From Pseudomonas sp. St316 (GTDB lineage Bacteria; Pseudomonadota; Gammaproteobacteria; Pseudomonadales; Pseudomonadaceae), in contig NZ_AP021901.1 in the NCBI RefSeq assembly GCF_018325905.1, positions 4,526,001-4,590,000 of the forward strand: a DNA stretch of 64,000 nucleotides, in the 5' to 3' direction. This document shows positions 18,754 to 25,856 of this stretch, in pieces. The notes under the pieces are model-generated. The model ran no database searches and was not told the origin of the DNA. It saw only the letters and a list, made by a program, of their open reading frames with translations. Every line of letters starts with the position of its first letter. The first letter of the stretch is position 1. The translations under genes and the position numbers were made by a program.

Positions 18754-19242
18754 ATGAGCAAGGCAGACGAGCTAGCAGCCAAACTGCGGAAAACCCAGCA
18801 AACCCGCGCGGATACCGATAACTGCGCCGACCTGGCAATCGAGCACTGGCCCGCCCAGGTCTACGAACTGTATCGCCAGATCGAAATCTGGCTGGCGCCC
18901 GTGTGCGAGGCAGGCCTGGACATTCGGCGTAACCCTACCCATGTATTTGAAAGTCATTCCAGCGGTTCGACATACAGCTACGCCATCGATCAACTGGTGA
19001 TCGAAGGCAATCATCACCGCATTTCATTCGACCCGATTGCGCGTTTCTCGTCCAAGGGAGAGGGATGCATTGAAGTCCATATGAAGGGGCAGGAACACTG
19101 CATCGTGCGCACCCTCGGCGGGCATGGTGAATCGCTTTGGCACATCCAGGCCCTGAAACCGACCGGGCAACCGCGTCCTGAACCCACCCTGCTGGACGAG
19201 GACATCTTGCTCACGCTAGTAGAAGAAGGCCTTGGCCTTTAA
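18754..19242 (+). CDS. Hypothetical protein, 162 aa
   Basis: An ATG with AGGGA upstream opens a 162-residue frame that ends 3 bases before a good terminator, so it is likely a real gene. It is soluble, with no signal peptide. The N-terminus (residues 1-45) is charged and helical, and the middle (about 65-140) is rich in strands and in His (IEGNHHRISFDP). I do not recognise a family. Its position just after a toxin-antitoxin pair suggests an accessory gene, but that is only context. Confidence 0.65.
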   Translation: MSKADELAAKLRKTQQTRADTDNCADLAIEHWPAQVYELYRQIEIWLAPVCEAGLDIRRNPTHVFESHSSGSTYSYAIDQLVIEGNHHRISFDPIARFSSKGEGCIEVHMKGQEHCIVRTLGGHGESLWHIQALKPTGQPRPEPTLLDEDILLTLVEEGLGL

Positions 19243-19245
19243 CGC

Positions 19246-19275
19246 AAATGGGCGACCCGAGGTCGCCCATTTTCA
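19246..19275 (+). terminator. Rho-independent terminator
   Basis: Stem AAATGGGCGACC / GGTCGCCCATTT with a 3-base loop and a T-rich end (TTTTCATT), immediately after the 162-residue gene. The A-run on the other side lets it serve the convergent gene too. Confidence 0.8.
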
Positions 19276-19287
19276 TTGGAAAACACG

Positions 19288-19563
19288 CTAGATCTGCGGC
19301 GCCGATTCCAGTGTTGGATCGGTTCCGGGCACCGGTAGCGTCAGTGCTTGCGCTGATCGTCCCAACAGTTTGTTCAAGGCATTGTCGATTTCGTCGGCCG
19401 CGCCTTGCGCGTATCGGGCATCCGCCCAGCTCCAGTATGGATTGGACATCAGACCGCCAACGGCGTGAGCACACAACTCATCGCTGCTGATGCCCATCTT
19501 TCCGGTCGCGGCGATCACGGCCATGAGGGCTTGCTCTAACTGGGAAATTCGCTCGGTAGTCAC
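19288..19563 (-). CDS. Hypothetical protein, about 91 aa
   Basis: The open frame runs to 19599, but a GTG at 19563 (VTTERISQLEQAL) is the more natural start because the upstream residues (MLWVCYPSCWLI) are atypical. The product is a short, mostly helical protein with a conserved-looking NPYWSWADARYAQG segment. No known family is recognised and the Shine-Dalgarno is weak. It is convergent with the 162-residue gene across a shared terminator. It may be a conserved small protein of Pseudomonas. Confidence 0.5.
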   Translation of the reverse strand: MTTERISQLEQALMAVIAATGKMGISSDELCAHAVGGLMSNPYWSWADARYAQGAADEIDNALNKLLGRSAQALTLPVPGTDPTLESAPQI

Positions 19564-19668
19564 AATCAACCAACATGATGGATAACAAACCCAGAGCATA
19601 ACAAGCCATCAATGTGCCACCAACCCAAAGCGCTCAACGGTCGCCCGCTCCTGCTTAAATGACGCGTC

Positions 19669-20886
19669 TCAACCTGCCGTGCCATAGGACGCCGTATCTG
19701 AAGTCGATGAAGACTCCCGAACCGCTGACCGAGCAGCCAACACCGCAAGAACAGCGGCAACGCCCAACACCGCCGCACTGGTTTCAAAGGTCGCGCGATA
19801 GCCACTCAGGTCAAACAGGAGGCCGCCCACTGTCGCGCCCGCGGCGATGGCGAGCTGGACGATCGCCACCATCAGACCGCCGCCGGCTTCGGCATCTTCA
19901 GGCAGCGTTCGCGAAAGCCAGGTCCACCAACCTACGGGCGCCGCCGTGGCCACCAAGCCCCAAAGACCGAGCAGAAAGGTCGTGATCGTGACCGACCCGC
20001 CGAACCCCACCAGGGCAATAGCCATTGCAGCCATCAACAGAGGGATGACAATGAGCGTCCGATAGAGGTTGTTTTTCAAGCAGGCCCCAATCAGGAAGGT
20101 GCCCAAAAGCCCCGCCACGCCGATCACCAGCAACATGAAGGACAGCATGGAAACGCTCACCTGCGTCACCGCTTCAAGGAACGGTCGCAGGTAGGTGAAC
20201 AACATGAACTGGCCCATGAAAAATGTGCTGACCGCCAGCATGCCCAGCGCGACCGGCGCCCGGGTCATCAACTTGAAGACATTGGTGCTGCCCTGCTTCG
20301 CCTGCGAAGGCATGGAGGGCAGGCGTAACAGCAGCCAGACCAGGGCGATGGCGGCGACGGGCACGATGCAGAAAAACGCGCCACGCCAACCGATGATTGC
20401 CCCCAGGAAACTGCCCAGCGGCGCAGCGACTACCGTCGCCAAGGCATTGCCGCCATTGACGATAGCCAGTGCCTGCGGAACCTGATCGTCTGGCACAAGC
20501 CGCATGGCGGTGGCCGCCGACAACGACCAGAAGCCGCCAATCGCCACGCCGATCAACGCGCGACCGAGCATGAATACCAGGTAATTCGGCGCGAACGCCA
20601 CCACAGTGCCTGACACGATCATCAACAATGTCAGCCCCAGCAGGAGCCATTTGCGGTCGACCCGGGCGGCGATCGATGCGATGAACAGGCTGGTGACCAG
20701 GGCAAAGGCGCCAGAGACGGCAATGCCTTGGCCGGCCTGCCCTTCGCTGACGTGAAGATCGGCCGCTACCGGCGTCAGCAGGCTGACGGGCATGAACTCC
20801 GAGGCAACGAGCACGAACGCGGCAAGGGCCATGGCAAGTACCGCGCCCCAGGCGGGCGGGTCTTGTGGCAATGATTTATCGGTCAT
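19669..20886 (-). CDS. MFS transporter, NepI-like (purine nucleoside efflux)
   Basis: The start at 20886 (MTDKSLPQDPPAWGAVLAM) removes an N-terminal extension that would run through a REP element. The 405-residue, 12-helix protein follows E. coli NepI closely: SEFMPVSLLTPVAADL in helix 1, GVAIGGFWSLSAATAMRLVP in helix 4 and APVGWWTWLSRTL in helix 10. NepI exports purine ribonucleosides such as inosine by proton antiport. The gene is divergent from an AraC-family regulator at 21219, which may control it. Confidence 0.82.
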   Translation of the reverse strand: MTDKSLPQDPPAWGAVLAMALAAFVLVASEFMPVSLLTPVAADLHVSEGQAGQGIAVSGAFALVTSLFIASIAARVDRKWLLLGLTLLMIVSGTVVAFAPNYLVFMLGRALIGVAIGGFWSLSAATAMRLVPDDQVPQALAIVNGGNALATVVAAPLGSFLGAIIGWRGAFFCIVPVAAIALVWLLLRLPSMPSQAKQGSTNVFKLMTRAPVALGMLAVSTFFMGQFMLFTYLRPFLEAVTQVSVSMLSFMLLVIGVAGLLGTFLIGACLKNNLYRTLIVIPLLMAAMAIALVGFGGSVTITTFLLGLWGLVATAAPVGWWTWLSRTLPEDAEAGGGLMVAIVQLAIAAGATVGGLLFDLSGYRATFETSAAVLGVAAVLAVLAARSAVRESSSTSDTASYGTAG

Positions 20887-20917
20887 TGAATGACTATCCT
20901 GTATTGCTTGATGGAGC

Positions 20918-21005
20918 TGTGGGAGCGAGCTTGCTCGCGATTGAGGTGGCGTATCCAACATCACCGCGTCAGGCAGACCGCTATCGCGAGCACGTTCGCT
21001 CCCAC
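20918..21005. repeat. REP pair in inverted orientation
   Basis: CTGTGGGAGCGAGCTTGCTC on one side faces TATCGCGAGCACGTTCGCTC on the other, about 45 bases apart. The pair lies in the intergenic region between the divergent MFS and AraC genes, upstream of the MFS start. Confidence 0.85.
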
Positions 21006-21218
21006 GATTTGAATAGAGGGCGCTCACGCATCTTGTGCGCGCACAGTTCGATTAAATGAGGTTGTATCTTCAGGGCTCAGTCGGCCCGGCAGGTAGTGCA
21101 TTACACTGAGATGCTTGCCTGATCCTATGAGTGTTTCTATCGCGTATAGGCAGCGCTTCGCTTGGCGAGTTAATGTTCTGCCTATAGCGCTTGAGCCCAG
21201 ATGACACCCGGAGCCGAC

Positions 21219-22127
21219 ATGGCCATCCAACACAGATCCGTACAAGAGACTCTGGCCGCCATCATCGGTGCCCGGACCTCACACCCTGGCGACTTTGAAA
21301 CGCCCATCGCCGGCCTCGTGTTTTTTCGGCGTGACGCCCCGGCGCCGCCGGTGATTTGCATGATCGAACCGAGCATCGTGCTGGTGGCTCAAGGCGAGAA
21401 GCAGGTCTGGATCGGTGGCGAGGCCTATGGCTACGACAGCGGGCGGTTCCTCATGACCTCCCTGGACATTCCGGCCAATTCCGAGGTGATGCAGGCCAGC
21501 CCGGAACAGCCATGCCTGGGCCTGGTCCTGCGGCTCGACTTGCGCATGGTGGCCGATCTGATCGCCCAAGGCAGCCAGTCGCCGCCGCGTGATCGAGCCG
21601 TCGGGATCGGCGCGGGAGTCGGCACCGCGACACCCGACCTGCTGGCGCCGTTCGCACGCCTGCTGGGGTTGCTGGATGAACCCGAAGCCATCCCCATACT
21701 GGCGCCGTTGATCCAGCGCGAGATTCACTACCGGCTGCTGCTCAGCGACCAGGCCGTCCGACTGCGGCAGATCGTTTCGGTCGATAGCCAGGGCTACCGG
21801 ATCGCCAAGGCCATCGACTGGTTGAAATTGAACTACACCGAACCCGTGCGCGTAGACGACCTCGCGGCGCGGGTGCAAATGAGTGCGCCGACGTTTCACC
21901 ACCACTTCCGTCAGCTCACGGCGATGAGCCCGCTGCAATACCAGAAGTGGCTGCGGTTGAACGAAGCAAAACGCTTGATGCTCAACGAGCATGTGGACGT
22001 GGCGAGCGCGGCTTTCAAGGTGGGTTATGAAAGCCCTTCCCAGTTCAGCCGCGAATACGCCCGTTTGTTTGGCGTGCCACCCAAGCGGGACATCGCGGCG
22101 TTGCGCGGGCCAGCCAAGGCTGTTTGA
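21219..22127 (+). CDS. AraC-family transcriptional regulator
   Basis: The start at 21219 (MAIQHRSVQETLAAI) has GGAG at good spacing; the ATG at 21201 is less likely. The 302-residue protein has an N-terminal AraC_N (PF06719-type) domain, with PVICMIEPSIVLVAQGEKQ, and a C-terminal double HTH (about 200-300) with MSAPTFHHHFRQLTAMSPLQ and VGYESPSQFSREYARLFG. All HTH residues look intact. It is divergent from the NepI-like exporter and is the natural candidate regulator. The ligand is unknown. Confidence 0.88.
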   Translation: MAIQHRSVQETLAAIIGARTSHPGDFETPIAGLVFFRRDAPAPPVICMIEPSIVLVAQGEKQVWIGGEAYGYDSGRFLMTSLDIPANSEVMQASPEQPCLGLVLRLDLRMVADLIAQGSQSPPRDRAVGIGAGVGTATPDLLAPFARLLGLLDEPEAIPILAPLIQREIHYRLLLSDQAVRLRQIVSVDSQGYRIAKAIDWLKLNYTEPVRVDDLAARVQMSAPTFHHHFRQLTAMSPLQYQKWLRLNEAKRLMLNEHVDVASAAFKVGYESPSQFSREYARLFGVPPKRDIAALRGPAKAV

Positions 22128-22150
22128 TTCATCGTCACGCATGGATTAAT

Positions 22151-22180
22151 TGTGGGAGCACAGCTTGCTCGCGACGCAGG
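22151..22180. repeat. Single REP element
   Basis: TTGTGGGAGCACAGCTTGCTCGC matches the REP core with one inserted base. It lies after the AraC gene. The rest of the 270-base gap to rcnA contains no gene I can support. Confidence 0.7.
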
Positions 22181-22398
22181 CACCTTGGCCTTCGGGAGAC
22201 CGCGCCAGGATCATCGCCGGGTCAACAAGCGATGGATATCGAACGCCTCGCAAGCGCCAGCACCAGCGGCAACTCCGTGCCCCCAGGATCAACACCCCCG
22301 CCCCAGCTCGCACAAATGCTCGGCCGCCAGCAACAGTCCCTTGGAGGGTGCTTCCTTGCATCGGCCGGGGCCAGAAGGTGCGAACTGATCCTGGAAGG

Positions 22399-23247
22399 CT
22401 ATGCGTACAAACCGACCCAGCCATGGATACCCACATAGAGGCCGACACCGATGATCAATACGCTGGAAAAGTAAGGTGCCCGGCGCGCAACAGTGCCCAA
22501 CCAAGGCCAGCGATTGGAAGCCTGCCTCGCACCAATGGCCGCCGCAGCCCCCACAGTCACCAGGGTAATCGCCAGGCCGATGCTGAAACACAGGACAAGC
22601 AGGCCGCCCAGCGCGACCTCTTTGACCTGCAGGCACAACAGCAGGACGGTAATGGCCGCGGGACAAGGAATCAGCCCGCCCGTCAGGCCAAACAGGATGA
22701 TCTGGCCAGTGGAGACCTCCCGATTGGTGAAGCGCTTACGGATGTCGTCGGCATGTGCCTGCTCGTGGGCGTCCTGATAACCCTCCAGCGACAGCGCCAG
22801 GCCTTTGGGTTCGGGGTGCCCGTGGTCATGTTCGTGATGATGGTGATCATGATCATGATCATGGTGGTGGTGCTCATGTCCCTGTTCGAGCTTGAACATC
22901 CGCTCACCACGCCAGGTACGCCACAGCATCCACAGCGCGATGACAATGATCAGCGCAGCAGACGCCAACTGGAAATAAGGCTCGGTGGTTTCGGCGTCCA
23001 GCCCCTGGCCCAAATACATGCCGCCGATGGCGACCAACCACACCACGGCAGTGTGGGACAGCGTCGCCGCCAACCCCAGCAACACCGCCTGCTTGACCGA
23101 CCCCCGAATCGCCACGATAAACGCGGCCATCATGGTTTTGGAATGACCAGGCTCCAGGCCATGCAAGGCGCCCAGCAAGATAGCGCTGGGGAAATACAGC
23201 CAGGCGTGAGCACCACCCTGTTGCAGCAGTTCAGCAAAATTGGGCAT
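22399..23247 (-). CDS. rcnA: Nickel/cobalt efflux protein RcnA
   Basis: This 282-residue inner-membrane protein has six predicted helices and a long histidine-rich cytoplasmic loop (about residues 118-150, HEHHHHDHDHDHHHHEHDHG). It has the NicO/RcnA signatures GALHGLEPGHSKTMMAAF at the N-terminus and GLTGGLIPCPAAITVLLL further on. RcnA exports Ni(II) and Co(II). It starts 7 bases after the stop of rcnR on the same strand, so the two form an rcnR-rcnA operon. Confidence 0.93.
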   Translation of the reverse strand: MPNFAELLQQGGAHAWLYFPSAILLGALHGLEPGHSKTMMAAFIVAIRGSVKQAVLLGLAATLSHTAVVWLVAIGGMYLGQGLDAETTEPYFQLASAALIIVIALWMLWRTWRGERMFKLEQGHEHHHHDHDHDHHHHEHDHGHPEPKGLALSLEGYQDAHEQAHADDIRKRFTNREVSTGQIILFGLTGGLIPCPAAITVLLLCLQVKEVALGGLLVLCFSIGLAITLVTVGAAAAIGARQASNRWPWLGTVARRAPYFSSVLIIGVGLYVGIHGWVGLYA

Positions 23248-23254
23248 GTCGGAC

Positions 23255-23542
23255 CTAGAGGTACTTGGTGATTTGTTTGAAGGCTTCCAGCGGAGCGCGC
23301 TCGCCTTTATTCAACGACGAAACGGTGTCCTCCAGGCAGTGATCGATGTGATCCTGGATCAACGTCCGCTTGGCCTGGCACACCGCTTTCTCGACCGCAT
23401 GCAACTGCTGGGCGATATCCACGCACTCACGCCCCTCTTCGATCATCGTGATAATGCTGCGCAAATGACCGTCCGCGCGCTTGAGGCGCTTGATGATCGC
23501 CCCATGGCTTTGGTGAGGATGTTCATGGTCGTGCTCAGTCAT
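23255..23542 (-). CDS. rcnR: RcnR/CsoR-family nickel/cobalt-responsive repressor
   Basis: The true start is 23542 (MTEHDHEHPHQSHG); the frame upstream to 23917 is REP sequence. The 95-residue all-helical protein belongs to the CsoR/RcnR/FrmR family. The metal positions are Cys40 (EEGREC), His65 and Cys69 (IQDHIDHC), plus an N-terminal His cluster, giving an H-C-H-C pattern like InrS and DmeR rather than the H-C-H-H of E. coli RcnR. It represses by binding a G-tract operator, visible 40 bases upstream. It is the first gene of the rcnRA operon. Confidence 0.88.
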   Translation of the reverse strand: MTEHDHEHPHQSHGAIIKRLKRADGHLRSIITMIEEGRECVDIAQQLHAVEKAVCQAKRTLIQDHIDHCLEDTVSSLNKGERAPLEAFKQITKYL

Positions 23543-23581
23543 GGTTTGAGCCTTGGGTTCAATGAATCTGCGCCGCCATGC

Positions 23582-23600
23582 TATCCCCCCAGGGGGGATA
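23582..23600 (-). promoter_or_regulatory. CsoR/RcnR-type operator upstream of rcnR
   Basis: TATCCCCCCAGGGGGGATA is a perfect palindrome of G/C tracts with flanking TAT/ATA. This is the form of RcnR and CsoR family operators, which carry G-tracts flanked by TA. It lies 40 bases upstream of the rcnR ATG, where a promoter would sit. It would give metal-relieved repression of rcnRA. Confidence 0.85.
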
Positions 23601-23628
23601 TAAGCAAACCCATCAAAACGCCGACTAA

Positions 23629-23860
23629 CCTGTGGGAGCGAGCCTGCTCGCGATGACGGCATTACATCCAACATCTCCATCAACTGATTCACCACTATCG
23701 CGAGCAAGCTTGCTCCCACAGGTTTTTTTGTGGCCCGCAATTCCGCGGCCACCACCGCAGATCCCATTGTGGGAGCGAGCTTGCTCGCGATGGCGGCATT
23801 ACATCCAACATCTCCATCAACTGCCCCACCGCTATCGCGAGCAAGCTCGCTCCCACAAGA
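23629..23860. repeat. Two tandem REPINs (REP doublets)
   Basis: Two REP pairs, 23629-23722 and 23767-23860, each have inverted REP cores with an almost identical spacer, including the stretch GGCATTACATCCAACATC. They are separated by about 45 bases. They occupy most of the 380-base gap upstream of the rcnR operator. No gene is seen in this gap. Confidence 0.88.
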
Positions 23861-23922
23861 TTGCAGACTGCACCGGGTGATGAGCAGACAGTGCAGGCGA
23901 CCCCGTGAGGTCGCCACGTTCC

Positions 23923-24198
23923 TTACGAGGCCAAGACCTGCGCCTGCAATCGCCGCCCAATCACATCCAGCAAATCACACCCATCGCGCAGGGGGATCGC
24001 TAGCACTTGGGCGAAATCATGGAGTACCACGGCGTCCGTACTGATGTCAGAACGCATGGCGAGGTTCTCCAGCAACTGGGTAACAGCGGCGATGCGGTAA
24101 GCGGCGGTGTCGTGCAGCACGTCCAGCGGCGCTTCTGTGTCGATCAGGAGCGCGTGGAAATTGTTTTCGATACCGGTGATGGGCATGTAGCGGGACAT
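23923..24198 (-). CDS. Hypothetical small protein, 91 aa
   Basis: An ATG with AGGAG nine bases upstream opens a 91-residue frame. It is soluble and mostly helical, with a central AAVTQLLENLAMRSDIS segment and a C-terminal AIPLRDGCDLLDVIGRRLQ. It resembles the many short DUF3077-type or related proteins of Pseudomonas, but I cannot assign it with certainty. It starts 6 bases after a smaller frame at 24205-24399 on the same strand, so the two may be co-transcribed. Confidence 0.6.
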   Translation of the reverse strand: MSRYMPITGIENNFHALLIDTEAPLDVLHDTAAYRIAAVTQLLENLAMRSDISTDAVVLHDFAQVLAIPLRDGCDLLDVIGRRLQAQVLAS

Positions 24199-24204
24199 GA
24201 GGGG

Positions 24205-24399
24205 TTACTCCTGCGGGGATGGGAGGTCAGTGCCGGGTTGAAGATAGGGATGCCACTGATGAAGGACCGAATCCGGGGTCGGAATTCGTACGTTGAGCAG
24301 GAGGTGGTAATTGATGTAATGGTGGACAGATTGGATGAGGTTGAAATGATGCGTGCCTTGCGGACACAGTTTTAAAGCAATAGCTGTACCTTTTTTCAT
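24205..24399 (-). CDS. Hypothetical small protein, 64 aa
   Basis: This short frame starts MKKGTAIALKLCPQGTHH and ends 6 bases before the 91-residue gene. It is His-rich (HHFNLIQSVHHYINYHLLL) and has no recognisable domain. The Shine-Dalgarno is weak (GAGA). It could be a real small gene translated with its neighbour or a chance frame. Confidence 0.4.
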   Translation of the reverse strand: MKKGTAIALKLCPQGTHHFNLIQSVHHYINYHLLLNVRIPTPDSVLHQWHPYLQPGTDLPSPQE

Positions 24400-24722
24400 T
24401 GGGCGATCTCAGGATTAATTGAAAAAATCCCAGGCATTAGGGCTTCCACACCCTGCCGCTGAATTTGCAGCGACGGAGAAAACTTAGCGCACGAGGTGAT
24501 TGGGTGGATAGTCAGCGGTGAGCGACACAGCTTGAGGGAAATTTCCGATAGGGGTGTCCGGCGACGGATTGGGCAGCGCAGCTATAAGCACAAGGACAAA
24601 TCTCGAAACGAATGAGCGCTCAACGCTTTGGCATGGTCGAAGATTCCATCGTATGGTGAGGCGCAGCCATCAGTGTACCAATAGCGTCGAAAATGAACTG
24701 CGCAGCATCTGGGAATTGACCG
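24400..24722. other. Intergenic stretch without a supported gene
   Basis: About 320 bases between the small minus-strand gene and brnA. Only short frames are present and none resembles a BrnT toxin, which would be expected just before brnA. No strong terminator or repeat is seen. Confidence 0.5.
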
Positions 24723-24926
24723 ATGAAAGAAGAGTACGATTTCAGCAAGGCCAAGCGCGGCCCCACTACTAGCAGTAAAGGAAAAACGCGCATCACCATC
24801 ATGCTTGATGATGAAGTAATCAAAGCCGCTCGCGAGCGCGCCGAAAATGTCGGCACTGGGTATCAAACCGTCATCAATCAGCTATTGCACCAAGCTTTGA
24901 TCTCCTCAGACGGCCAAGGCTTCTGA
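24723..24926 (+). CDS. brnA: BrnA-type antitoxin (orphan)
   Basis: This 67-residue protein starts MKEEYDFSKAKRGP and has the BrnA ribbon-helix-helix: KTRITIMLDDEVIKAARERA followed by GTGYQTVINQLLHQAL. In BrnTA modules the BrnT RNase toxin gene lies directly upstream and overlaps brnA. Here no BrnT-like frame is found upstream, so it appears to be an orphan antitoxin or a transcriptional regulator left from a lost pair. It might still neutralise a BrnT encoded elsewhere. Confidence 0.8.
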   Translation: MKEEYDFSKAKRGPTTSSKGKTRITIMLDDEVIKAARERAENVGTGYQTVINQLLHQALISSDGQGF

Positions 24927-25010
24927 ATAAACTGAGAAGCTCAGCTTGCCTAGGGGTAAGGCACTGCCTAGTAGGCGAACGCCTCACGCTGACAACCGAA
25001 ACGCGTTTAA

Positions 25011-25856
25011 CTAATCCTCAACAACAGCACCAACAACGATCCGCTTACCCATTTGCGTTCCCACCTCCAACGCCTGTCCATCCCGCTGCTTCCCCCGCCG
25101 CGCCAACCCCACCAGTCGAGGAATCAACTCTCCCTCCGGCAAGTGCTGCCAGAATCGTCCCGGCATGTGCTGACGCAACGCCTGGGGATTGAGCCGCGCC
25201 GGGTTGAAGATGTGCCTGTAATAGGTCCGCCAAAGCTCAGCGCCGGGATCGTCGGCGTGACGCGCCCAATGCTGCCATTGCTCAGGACAACGTCGCTGGT
25301 AATCCAATGACCGTCCATCGAAACGTATGCCGTCGTGCGGCGTTGCGATCAGCCAGCGTTGTTGTCCCAGCCGCTCGGCAAAATGGCCGCTGGCACTTTC
25401 GAGGATGTCATGGGCCGGCTGGTGAAAGGCGACCAGGTCCAATTGCAGTTGCTCGGCCAATGGCTGCGGCAGGGGGATAAAGCGCACGAAGGCATGCAGG
25501 TGATGAGCCTCGCGCTGGACCTGCTTGATCCGCCGCTGCAGTTCACTGCCCAGGCGATCACCGGCGAGCATGGCCGTGCGGTCACCGTGGGCTACGCGCC
25601 AAAGCACTTCGTACAGCAGGTTCCAGCGTTGTTCGCCCTGGTAGCGGCCAGCCTGTTCAAGCTGAGTTAGCAAGTCCGCGGGGACCCGCGTACGGAACGG
25701 GCCCGGCCCTTGAGGCAACGGTGTCGGCATGGCCAAAAGATCGGCCATCGGACCTTGGGCCCACGTGACATCGCTCGGGTCGATACCGTGGCCGAGCAAC
25801 GTTCGAGCCTGATCGCGCCACATGGAGAAATTATCATCACAATCCAGGGCAATCAT
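25011..25856 (-). CDS. TIGR03915-type putative DNA metabolism protein
   Basis: The start at 25856 (MIALDCDDNFSMWRDQA) overlaps the stop of the radical SAM gene in a TGATG arrangement, so the two are translationally coupled. The longer frame is an artefact. The 281-residue protein matches the family always paired with the TIGR03916 radical SAM protein: an N-terminal domain, and a C-terminal DUF4130-like segment with ELWRTYYRHIFNPARLNP. It has been linked by others to uracil-DNA-glycosylase-type enzymes, but the reaction is unknown. Its promoter is the SOS-boxed one at 27088. Confidence 0.82.
   Translation of the reverse strand: MIALDCDDNFSMWRDQARTLLGHGIDPSDVTWAQGPMADLLAMPTPLPQGPGPFRTRVPADLLTQLEQAGRYQGEQRWNLLYEVLWRVAHGDRTAMLAGDRLGSELQRRIKQVQREAHHLHAFVRFIPLPQPLAEQLQLDLVAFHQPAHDILESASGHFAERLGQQRWLIATPHDGIRFDGRSLDYQRRCPEQWQHWARHADDPGAELWRTYYRHIFNPARLNPQALRQHMPGRFWQHLPEGELIPRLVGLARRGKQRDGQALEVGTQMGKRIVVGAVVED

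Noticed and set aside
23629..23860. Repeats with unit spacing resembling a CRISPR array
   Set aside because: The repeats are inverted REP cores with the same spacer in both copies, and no cas genes are present.
24554..24772. 72-residue frame just upstream of brnA as a possible BrnT toxin
   Set aside because: It shares no BrnT residues and has no Shine-Dalgarno.
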